From Azolla pinnata (taxonomy: Eukaryota; Streptophyta; Polypodiopsida; Salviniales; Salviniaceae), in assembly GCA_037176905.1 (NCBI GenBank), contig JBBBWG010027701.1, positions 13,644-58,803 of the forward strand: 45,160 nucleotides of DNA, given 5' to 3'. Position numbers and translations under genes: made by a program. The first letter of the stretch is position 1, and every line of letters begins with the position of its first letter. The notes below the pieces were generated by a model. It saw nothing but the letters and a program-made list of their open reading frames with translations. It did not search any database and was not told the DNA's origin. Positions 11,481 through 20,907 of this stretch are shown here, piece after piece.

Positions 11481-13021
11481 AGAGAATATAGGTGCTAGTC
11501 GGCCGACTGATTTGGGCTCTGCACAGGCTCTCGTCTCTGCTCTGCTCTGCTCGTCTCTCTGATCTGCCTGGAACTGCAACAGAATCGGGAACGGCGGAGC
11601 TCGAGAAAAACCAGAGTGTTTCGACCCGAGAACGGTTGTAGCAAGACGCGGGAAGAAAACGGCGCCCGAGAGAACAAAATAAAAACAGAGGGATCTTCGA
11701 TCTGCAAGGTTAAGCGAGACAGTTCCGGAGGGCTCGAAACAAGCGAGCGCGCGCGCACGGATGAGATTCGCCAGCCTGAGTTGCCGGAAAAAACGTTCGG
11801 TAAAGTCTGCTGATCTGACGCTGTATCGAGTGTGGCGGAAAGAACGGAAATTCCCCCGTCTTCTTGCTTTTCTTCTTTTTCACCGCGGTTGGGCATGTGC
11901 CTGCCACGATCGATCGTAGTAAAGCCCTCAAGGTGATCATATCGATCGAGCTCTTTCCATTAGTGCTACACGATCGTGGCAAGAACAATCTTGGGAGATC
12001 AACAACACACCGTATCATATCGGATGCAGTGGAAAAAAAGCTAACTCATCAGCATGAATCTGACACCAGGATGCCTGAACACAACATGCACAAATCTACG
12101 CCGAGGATTGTTTTCCAGCCTTGCAATCAGCAAGAGTCTCATTCATCGCTTAGCTAGCAGGTTAATAAGAGGAGGAAGGTGTATGGGGGCAATGGACAGC
12201 CAGGTAAAAGCTGGTTCGTGCAACGTTTCAAGAATCGATGTGATCCATTTTTTCCAGCCGATCAACGAAGTATAGTTAGAGGGATCTTGCGAAATCTCTA
12301 CCAGACATGGCTTTGTACGACGGCCGCAGAATCTAAATGTCCATATATAATATACAGTTGGACACACGACGGTTCGTGTGCCAAACTTCTTCTTTGTGGT
12401 AACCGAGACCCATATCACCACGATGCGAACTAGACGGGATTATTTATTTATTCGCAACAGGTTTTGGTGCTCTTTCCGCGACCATTGGATACGGATGAGC
12501 AGCTCATGGAACCACGATCGATATATATATCGAGCACACACGACGATTGGCATGCATGCATGTCCCGGCACCGACTTGCATCAGAACGGATAAAAACCCT
12601 CGGAATCGTCGACCCCGAAGCGATCCATCGCAGGCAATCGAAGCTCCATCCGATTCATTTGCACAGATACCAGACTGCTCTTCTAGACCACAATACAAAC
12701 AAAGCGGGCATTGTCTTCAGGGTTTTGGAAGCGGAGTAACGGAGAGAGCGAATCAAAGCAGATGCGATCCGCATACAATCTGGTTCATCGCGCGGACGCC
12801 AACAACGTAATTCGGATGAATTTGTACGATAGAAAAGTCATTAGAAAACATTAACCCAGATCATTGTGCAACCCAACCTAAACAAATTGTGCCTATTCCA
12901 AACAAAACCCAACTTATTTAGTTTTTCTCTTCTTTTAACAAACTCTTTCTGTTTTTCATCTCTGACTGCGTCTGCCCGGATTCGAACTCCGCATCGGTCA
13001 AAGCGAGCTCTGTTCCTCGCC

Positions 13022-13273
13022 ATGGCGAGCCCTCCTCCTCCTTGGAACGGGGACGATGCCTGGCGCCGCCGCCCCGTCTCGCCCTTCTCCCGCATCGTCA
13101 ATCCCGAGCTCTACATGAAGCCTAATCTGCGCGTCGGGATCCTGGGGACCTGCCTCTTCGTGCTCGTGGCCGGAAGCCTGGCGTGGCAGAAGCATAGCTA
13201 CGAGAAGCAGCAGGCCCTCCTCCTCAAGAACCCGCCGCAACCCCTGGAGCGAGTCATCGGAGAGACAGATTAG
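13022..13273 (+). CDS. SMIM8: Small integral membrane protein 8 (SMIM8/DUF4500)-like
   Basis: This single-exon gene encodes 83 residues. It has a Pro-rich N-terminus, the motif NPELYMKPN at residues 27-35, one hydrophobic segment at about 37-55 (the likely membrane span) and a charged C-terminus. The motif followed directly by a membrane span matches what I recall of the animal SMIM8 family (NPELFIKPN and then a helix). The family's function is not established as far as I know. The ATG sits in a strong GCCATGG context, and no earlier ATG is in this frame. Base composition is GC-rich compared with the AT-rich flanks, as expected for real coding sequence. It could instead be a plant-specific mitochondrial membrane protein with a similar motif. 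Confidence 0.72.
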   Translation: MASPPPPWNGDDAWRRRPVSPFSRIVNPELYMKPNLRVGILGTCLFVLVAGSLAWQKHSYEKQQALLLKNPPQPLERVIGETD

Positions 13274-15431
13274 GGTCTAGCACTCTCTTTGGCGTACATA
13301 TAGACTAAGGTGTTCTCTCCATCTCCGTGATTCTCGCCATGAGTTCTTTTCCAGATCAGGAAGAAAGAATCGGCGGATCTCTTGCTTGAATCTTTCTTTT
13401 GATTCTTCAATGTCGGGATGAAAACTGGTTGTAGATGTGTGATTACATATCCTTGGACAAGTTTATGGGCTTTGTTCTGATAAGCATGGCTATCGTATGA
13501 TCAAAGGGAAATAAATCCCACATATGCCCAATTCATGTTGATTTTCCTTATATCGTAGAAACAATGGAGAGAAGGAAGCTATTATCCCATATGAGCACCT
13601 TTTGCAGCTCCGCTACACAGTGCTGTAAACATGGACAAGAGTTTTTTTATGCACAAAATGGTACTAACTGCTTTTAAGAACATGGGAACGTAGTGTGTGT
13701 CAGAATGTTGTAGATGATATAGAGTGAAATCATCGTCATACTCTGATATGGGATGCCACTTAGTTGCCGACATTTTGTGGTAGATAGTTTTTGTGAATTG
13801 TATGTGATACTACTACCTTTGATCACTCTGCTCCCCTCTTCCTTAAAAAGTGATAGATTAGTCTATATACATGCTTTTGAAGTTGATTTGTAAACCATCT
13901 TATTAATCTACATAGGTGTAATTAGATATTGATACTGGTGTGCTTTCAATGTTTGCAGTGTTAAATATGGATCTTACTTTAGGCTTATTGTAGCTAAAAT
14001 GAGTCTTAGAAAGTCTGTACTTTTATAGAACCATTTGTTGTCCACTGTATTTTGATATTTGACTAGCAGGGTGAAGTTTTGCTGCCACTTGAAAGGATAA
14101 ACGTCTTGCATTCGTGTTGTCATTTGTCCGAGGCTGAAAAGGCCCAAAGAACTAGTGCAGGGGCAAAGAATTCTGGTTGCATAATTGCACAACAAATTGT
14201 CTAGTTAGGTTTCAACCTGACTAGCAGAGGCTGAAATCTATTGATACACAATTCTGTAGCGAAGTGAAATATTTTGGCGTGTAGGTCGAGAACATTTAAG
14301 TTTAAAAGTGAAGAAAGCTGAGAGACGTTTCATCAAAGTGGAGGATAGCTGATGTTAAGGTGCACCTTTTTCCATTTTTTGGAGTGGTTTAACGCGTAGC
14401 ACTAAATTCACAGTAAACTCCTTAATGCGTTGGATGCATTCTGCATCCATTTCTTCTCGACATATAAGCACCCAAGCTAAAACATTTGTATCTTGACCAT
14501 AAAAATCAAGTTTCACCTAGTATTGGAATTTCCCCTGATGACTTAATCACTCAAATCATTACTTCTGCATCGAAAGAAGTGTTCATCAGTAGAGCCCTTA
14601 ATTCAGTGACTAAGTTTCCAGGTATATTTATAACTCTCATCTTTTCTAAAAAAAACCGCACTAGTTGCATTAGTGTTCGCTGATGGAGCTACTAAGGAAG
14701 CATAAGTGATATGCATGATAAAAAGAAAGTTCTTTCTTTGCACTGAACAGCAGGTTACCAGTAGGTTCCCCAGATTAATATTGAGCATTCTATAGAATAC
14801 AAGAAACGCATGAGAACAAAATCTCTACCTGCAGTTTCAGCTACCTCAAGCATTCCTGAACAGAAATGCCACAACACAAACTTACCAAACAGATCTCATA
14901 TACAGATATTTTGCTGTTTGGTAAATGCATACACGGTATGTACATTATCAAATTATAACACTTTCGTGAACCTAACTAAACCATGTACAATCGAAACCCA
15001 GAGCTCATAATCTGGGGTTGAGTACTATTTAAAAGAATGCCAAGAACTGAGGTGCTATTAAATAATTAAATAACCTGGAATAAACTCTTCTACAAGTCTA
15101 GATTGAAACTTCAATGGAATGACTATGTACTATTAGTACCAAGAGATAAAAAGAGTTTGTAAGAAGGAAGCATGCTTCATTTATTTCACCGCAAAAAACA
15201 GAGAAGAAAATTATAATCCTATAGAATCTAGAGAAATGACACTTTCTGTATCTTTAAATTAATTGCAAGTTACATCCGAAACACACTGCTCAGGGAAGTC
15301 CCAATTGAGATAAAACTGCCTTGGAAGCTTATAGAATCTGAGATGTAAAAGCAGAAACCATATACACCTGCATTAAAGTTAAGCTCCCATTACAAAATGT
15401 TAAAGAGGATACAAATAATTTTAATTACATA

Positions 15432-15471
<40 letters not shown>

Positions 15472-16665
15472 CAAGAGTACAACAGCAGCGAAGAAGGATT
15501 TACAGAAAATTCTGAAATAGAATAAAACAAGGAAACAAAGGGTATGAGAGGAAGAGTCAAAAGATGGACTATAGAAATAATGAAATTAAGCGCTACATGG
15601 CCAGTGCTTCCTAAGTTTGCAGTATGCGAAACCTTAGGCATATTAATTACATGCATTACTCTTCCATGAACTTCAAATCCAACAATAAAGAAATCATGCA
15701 GGGATGTTCACGACATGCATGTTAGAAAATCGAGCAACCAATAAAAAGAAAATGGAGTCAGAAAAAGTCATTTAGAAATCTCTCCAATAAGATTTTGTTA
15801 TCAGAAACAAAAGATAACTTGTATGCATTTCCTTGGCAAAAATTATGCAGGTCAACTATAGCAAGCCATTATACATACATTAGGCAGCACCATTCGTTGA
15901 AGGGAATGTCTTGCAACAGTAATTACCTCAAAACATCAAGATATATCTCCATTACAGTGTGCACATTTTCAGGAAACCTCTGTAAAACAATGATTACTAA
16001 GAAATATGATTAAATCTTATCACGGTTGATGTATGAAGATAAAGACAACATGGGGATTCATAGAGCTGTGGCACTTTTCACAAATATAGAGAAAATATGG
16101 ATGCTTTTGAAATGGCCACAAAATTCCTTAGAAGTTTACCGTTGAGGGCAAACAAAATAACATTGTTGTAAAATACATGTCAAACCAAAGTTACGGTCCA
16201 CCAAAATTGCACATGCGTACAAATAATCAGCAGCGAGACGGAGAAGATCAGCTGTAGAAAGTCATGCTACTTCATAGGATAGATACAACCACAAAACTAT
16301 GGCTTAAACATTTGAAGACTAGCGGTCAGAATGCAAAAAAAAATTCACAATTTGGGTAAACACTACAGACAGGTAAAAAGTTGCAGGAAGGAACCCTAAA
16401 ATGGATCAATTCCAAGTGCTCAGGCATGCACTGGAATTAAAAGATATCAGCTTACGGAGAAACATCTGCATTTCCATAAATCTTACCAAAAAATATAAAA
16501 AGAACAGGATGCATTCAAGAATGACGGACGTTATGAAAAACCATCCATCAGGCGTGGACATAAAATATCAAGCAGCCAGATCACACCTGACCTTATTGAC
16601 GATTTAGAGCGAGAGCGTTTTAGGGTTAGGGTTTCAGGGAGGAGGGAGGGGGGGGGGGCGGGGGA
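13274..16665. other. Intergenic, AT-rich region
   Basis: This stretch holds the 3' flank of the SMIM8-like gene, a CA microsatellite (about 15433-15470) and the left end of the tandem segmental duplication, which begins at 15367. I see no supportable coding region. Telomere-like TTAGGG motifs at about 16619-16632 lie just beyond the NDUFB7 stop codon. Confidence 0.6.
15433..15470. repeat. CA dinucleotide microsatellite
   Basis: An uninterrupted CA run of about 19 units. The corresponding place in the second duplication copy (about 22692) has a much shorter run. Confidence 0.95.
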
Positions 16666-16905
16666 TCAGTTTGGGGCAGCACGTTTCTGCGCGTCGCGGA
16701 GCGCTTCCGTCTTCTTGACACGCTCGAGGAAGAGGAGGTACTCGCACTTCTCGTAGGTGTGGCGCTCATCCACGCACTTCCAAGGGAGGTAGAACTCCTG
16801 CAGGCGGCACTTGTTGAGGGGGATGAGCAGATGGGCGCACTGATCCCGGTACTGGAGAGGGACGCGGGCATCCCGCATCTCTTTCTGCGTCGCTACCTGC
16901 TCCAT
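16666..16905 (-). CDS. NDUFB7: NADH dehydrogenase 1 beta subcomplex subunit 7 (complex I B18)
   Basis: This is an accessory subunit of mitochondrial complex I, expected on the intermembrane-space side. The 79-residue frame carries the hallmark twin CX9C arrangement, with Cys23/Cys33 and Cys44/Cys54 forming a CHCH fold that is normally disulfide-bonded through the MIA import route. The stretch HLLIPLNKC, followed by EFYLPWKC, ER and YEKCEY, is diagnostic of the family. I chose the ATG at 16905 because its N-terminus resembles plant homologues in length and sequence. An in-frame ATG at 17100 would add 65 residues of poly-Glu and Glu/Lys/Arg-rich sequence encoded by a GAA/GAG repeat, which is more likely 5' leader. 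The C-terminus is shorter than in Arabidopsis. The gene lies inside duplication copy 1 and is missing from copy 2. Confidence 0.92.
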   Translation of the reverse strand: MEQVATQKEMRDARVPLQYRDQCAHLLIPLNKCRLQEFYLPWKCVDERHTYEKCEYLLFLERVKKTEALRDAQKRAAPN

Positions 16906-17795
16906 CTGATCTCTTTCTTCTCCTCCTTCTGCTCCTCCTCCTCCTCCTTCTGCTCTCTGTTCTCTCTTCTTCTTCTGCTCTGTTTCTCTGTTTCTCTTTT
17001 CTTCTTCTTCTTCTTCTTCTTCTTCTTCTGCTCTGTTTCTCTGTTTCTCCTGCGCGATGGCCGGTTTCACACTATGGCCCTTGTTGTGTCCACTGTCCAT
17101 TTTGTATGCAGTTTCTTCACTTCTAATTTCGATCAATCAACAGTCACGAAACTACTACATTGATTTTTTTATGTACTTTCTTGACTACTGATTGATCGAG
17201 TGGGTTGTTTATATGCTGATCGATCGATGGCAGATCGGTTTCGGAAATCGCTCTTGGCCATTATATAAATGCGGATCGGACATACCATGTGTATGTATGT
17301 ACCTAAATCAGAGCGGCGTCCGACAAACTCTTCCTTGAATGATGCTATAGCCAAGGATCTGTTCGCTATTGCGAAACGATGAAGACGAGCCACGTAAAAG
17401 CAGAGCCCAATAGCATAATTTGAGAGCGACAGGCATAGCTGCAGTCGTCGTAAGCGGGCCAAAATGTCAAGCATGCCGTTCCGTCTGAAAACATACCAAG
17501 TTGTGAGCCAATGCCGAATCACCAAGTAGGCCCCCAATAGTGCTGGGAGAATGGCATCACCAAGACTTTTAAGTGGGTTTGCATTCCATGGACGAAACTA
17601 GAGATAAGCCCCTTCCTCTTTCTGATCGACACGCAACTTGCGCCAATCGCTTAGCACCGCATCTATAACGCGCAGACCAGCTTAGCAATAAACCTTGGAC
17701 CCAAAACCCTTTGTCTCTGCAAGAGACGCAGAAGCTACAAATGCTCACTGGCTCGGGAATCGCGAGCCGCTGAACGGGCCGACGAGCACCAGATC
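16906..17795. other. Intergenic region between NDUFB7 and the first P450
   Basis: These are divergent promoters in one short space. A TTC/CTC-rich microsatellite (about 16915-17045) belongs to the NDUFB7 leader. From about 17228 the sequence is shared with the region before the second P450 (about 22850-23507). A TATATAAAT string at about 17263 is a possible TATA box, but it is over 500 bp from the P450 ATG with several ATGs between, so I do not assign it. Confidence 0.5.
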
Positions 17796-20700
17796 ATGGA
17801 GCCGAACAATGCTACGGTCTCCTCGGGCTTTAATTCGGCGGCGCTACTGGCGGCAGCGACGGTGTGGAATGGCATGATCGTACTGTGCCTCGTCTACTGG
17901 GCGATCTGCAAGCGGAGGCGGAGGCAGAGCTGGCACGGGCCGAAGGCGTGGCCCGTGTTGGGCGCCCACGTGGAAGCTGCCCGTAACTACAGCCGCATTC
18001 TCGACTGGATGACCGGCTTCTTCGACCACGACCACCGTACCATGACCCTGCACACCATCGGCCGCACCAGCTACATCACCGTCGACCCTGCCAACATCGA
18101 GCACATACTCAAGACCAATTTCTCCAACTACCCCAAGGTCAAGCATCGCTCGATCCCCATTCCCAGAGCTCCATTGCATTCATTCTTTTTCCGCATCAGC
18201 CTGCATGATCCAGTGCATGAGCCTGTCCGGCTTCGATCTTATATAAACCTTCATATCTTCCTCCGTCGACGGACAAATTGTAGGGCCCCTTTATGCACCT
18301 CCAATTCTTCGACCTCTTCGGCAATGGCATCCTCAACACCGATGGCAAGCTCTGGAGGTCCCACCGCAAGCTCGCCAGCCCCGAATTCTCCATCAGGAAG
18401 CTCAAGACGCTCGGATCGACCGTCTACACGACCCACGCGCTGAAGCTGCTCGATGTTCTGGCCACCAAGGCAAGCCAAGGAGTGGATATGCAGGTCAAGC
18501 ATCTCCGCGTCCTCCGTTTTATGAAACGACACCCGTGATGATCCAGATTACGATTCCGTCGCCGCAGAGCTTACGATCGATTAGTAGTAGTAGCAGTTTT
18601 GTTACGATGCTGATCCTTGATGGACGGATCGATGGATCTTGGGCTTACTTGCTGCTACATGCAGGCGCTGCTTCTCGCCATGACGTTCGATTCGATTTGC
18701 GAGGTGGTGCTGGGAGAGGAGCTCGATACGCTGTCCAGCTCGCCAGATTGCCATTCCAGCGCCGTGGCCAAGGCGATCGACACCGCGCAAGAGCTGATAA
18801 CGCTGAGATTCATGGTGCCGTGGTGGAGGATTCTCAAGTATTTGGATGTCGGATTCGAGAAGATTCTCAAGCAGGAGCTCGCCAAGCTCAAGCACTTCGT
18901 GGAGGCTGCGATGCACAAGAAACGGATGCAGCTCATAGATCAATTGGCTGCATCAAGGCCGGCATCATCATCATCTGATTCATCATCATCAACAACTGCA
19001 GCTGCAAGCAATCCATCTGCAGGGGATGAAGCTGGATGGGCCTCATCATCTACTGCAGCTGCAAGCAATCCATCTGTAGATGATGAAGCCAGATGGGCAT
19101 CATCATCATCATCAAGAAGCAATGCATCTGGTATGGGTGATGAAGCTAGAGGTGCTGCAGTGTTGGATGCGCCAGATCTGCTGTCGAGATTCATGCTGGA
19201 CATGGCCAGGGAACACATAGCTCCGGCTGGTGCTAGTGGGGTCGGATCAAGCAGTAACCCTGAGCTCAGGGCAGAGATCCATGAAAGCCCTGAGCTTGTG
19301 GAAGTGCGTGATGCCATGGTCAGCTTCATCCTGGCCGGAAGAGACACGACAGGAAGCACACTCTCATGGCTCCTCTACCGCCTGTGTAGCCACCCAGAGA
19401 AGCAGGAGAGAGTGTTCCAGGAGCTCTTGGAGCTGGAGACCAACGACAGGGTTAGATCAACAGCCAGTCATGATCATGATCATCATCATCATGATCATCA
19501 AGAAGAACAAGAAGACGCTGCTCAAGGGTATGATCATGGAAGTATGCAGGCGAATCCGTTCCGAAGGTATGCAGAGCTGCTGACATACCACAACCTGCAG
19601 ACGAAGGTGCCATACCTCCACGCTGCCATCGCTGAGACGCTCCGTCTGCACCCTGCAGTTCCGAGGGTATGGAATCCCTCCCTATCCCCATAGTCTCCTG
19701 TTGCATCGCAAGCTACCACATATTTGCATCCCAAGCTACCACATATTTGCATCGATCAAGCTACCACATATTTGCATCGATCAAGCTACCACATATTTGC
19801 ATCGATCAAGCTACCACATATTTGCACCACTGCAGGAGAATATGGAATCCCATCTCCATAGACTCCTGTTGCATCGCAAGCTACCGCATATTTGCATCGC
19901 TCAAGCTACCACATATTTGCATCGCGCAAGCTACCACATATTTGCATTGCGAGCTACCGCATATTTGCATTGCTAGCCTACCACACATTTGCACCACTGC
20001 AGGAGGGTATGGAATCCCATCGCCATAGACTCCTGTTGCATCGCAAACTACCACATATTCGCATCACGCAAGCTACCGCATATTTGCACTGCTAGCCTAC
20101 CACATATTTGCACCACTGCAGGAGCTATGGAATCTCATCGCCATGGACTCCTGTTGCATCGCAAGCTACCACATATTTGCATCGCGCAAGCTACCACATA
20201 TTTGCATCGCGCAAGCTACCACATATTGGCATCGCGCAAGCTGCCCCATCTTTGCATTTGGCGAGCTGCCAGACATTTGCATCGCAAGCTACCACATATT
20301 TGCGCCACATACTCAGAGCATCGCATGAACAGGACGGGAAGACGACATTGCAGGACGATGTGCTGCCCGACGGGACGCAGCTGAAGGCGGGCCAGAGCAT
20401 CACGTACCTGCCCTACGCCATGGGGCGCATGCCATTCCTGTGGGGCGATGATGCGCTGGAGTTCAAGCCCGAGCGATGGCTATGGCGCGACGATGATGGC
20501 AAACTCTGCATCCGGCCCGAATCCCCGTTCAAGTTCCCCGTGTTCCAGGTTTTCCTAGACTGTACTGCATATCCTATACCTCCTTCCGATCGATCCTGTA
20601 CCTTCTTCTGTACCAGATCATCGTCGCCTGAGCGTTTCCGCATCATGAAATCCAATCCACCATGCACATTGTATAGATCTGCAGCACCGGATCTGATGGA

Positions 20701-20907
20701 TGCTGTCTTGTCTGTGTGTGCTAGGCCGGGCCGAGGATGTGCTTGGGCAAAGATGCAGCGTACCTTCAGATGAAGATCACGGCGGCGCTGCTCCTGCGCT
20801 TCTTCAGATTCGAGCTGCTCCCAGGCCACCCCATAGCCTACAGAATGCTGATAGTGCTCAGCATGAAGCACGGACTCAGGCTCAACTTCTCTCCCAGGCC
20901 CGAGTGA
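17796..20907 (+). CDS. CYP704B-like: Cytochrome P450, CYP704B-like (copy 1)
   Basis: This is a membrane-anchored monooxygenase. CYP704B enzymes omega-hydroxylate long-chain fatty acids at the ER for sporopollenin; that substrate is inferred. Exons are 17796-18137, 18284-18493, 18665-19666, 20333-20548 and 20725-20907, with four phase-0 GT-AG introns, giving 650 aa against about 520-550 for the family. There is an N-terminal membrane helix (about residues 14-38), then WPVLGAH, I-helix AGRDTT (408-413), ExxR as ETLR (508-511), FKPERW (562-567) and haem motif FQAGPRMCLG (589-598, Cys596), which intron 4 splits after FQ. The extra length comes from a Ser/Ala-rich insertion of three imperfect ~20-residue repeats (about 279-355) and a His/Asp/Glu-rich loop (about 450-475). 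All catalytic motifs are intact and there is no frameshift. The ATG aligns with that of copy 2. Confidence 0.9.
19667..20332 (+). repeat. Minisatellite filling intron 3 of P450 copy 1
   Basis: About 19 units of roughly 20-25 bases share the core CTACCACATATTTGCAT. They are grouped by a higher-order block that begins CACCACTGCAGGAG and contains TATGGAATCCCAT and ACTCCTGTTGCATCGCAAG. The block resembles the first ~55 bases of the intron itself (GGGTATGGAATCCC and then CTCCTGTTGCATCGCAAG), so the 5' splice-site region has been copied into the array three times. The intron is 666 bp; the equivalent intron of the third P450 is 156 bp and has no repeat. Confidence 0.93.

Larger units (their letters stand above)
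9940..13021. other. Intergenic, repeat-rich region with assembly gap
   Basis: This lies between the divergent starts of the CIP7-like gene (minus) and the SMIM8-like gene (plus), so it should hold both promoters. It contains a GAA tract (about 10256-10290), GCTGTA-type repeats, an 18-bp tandem repeat on both sides of a 100-N gap, a 16-bp tandem repeat (about 10817-10882) and a 400-bp ATG/GTG-type tract. From 11500 to 13021 I see only unique sequence with no recognisable coding region. Confidence 0.6.

Noticed and set aside
11067-11579. Open frames of Met/Val or Thr/Ile runs
   Set aside because: Direct translations of the ATG/GTG tract; not genes.
15433-15470. CA repeat as a possible CRISPR or regulatory array
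   Set aside because: A plain dinucleotide microsatellite, with no spacers.
17263-17271. TATATAAAT as the TATA box of P450 copy 1
   Set aside because: More than 500 bp from the start codon with intervening ATGs. The matching string in copy 2 is altered (TATATAGAT).
19669-20330. Apparent Leu/His/Ile-rich repeat proteins (LPHICIA-like) in all plus frames
   Set aside because: They are translations of the intron minisatellite, which lacks stop codons. The P450 exons on both sides join in phase across it, and the third paralogue has no such insert.
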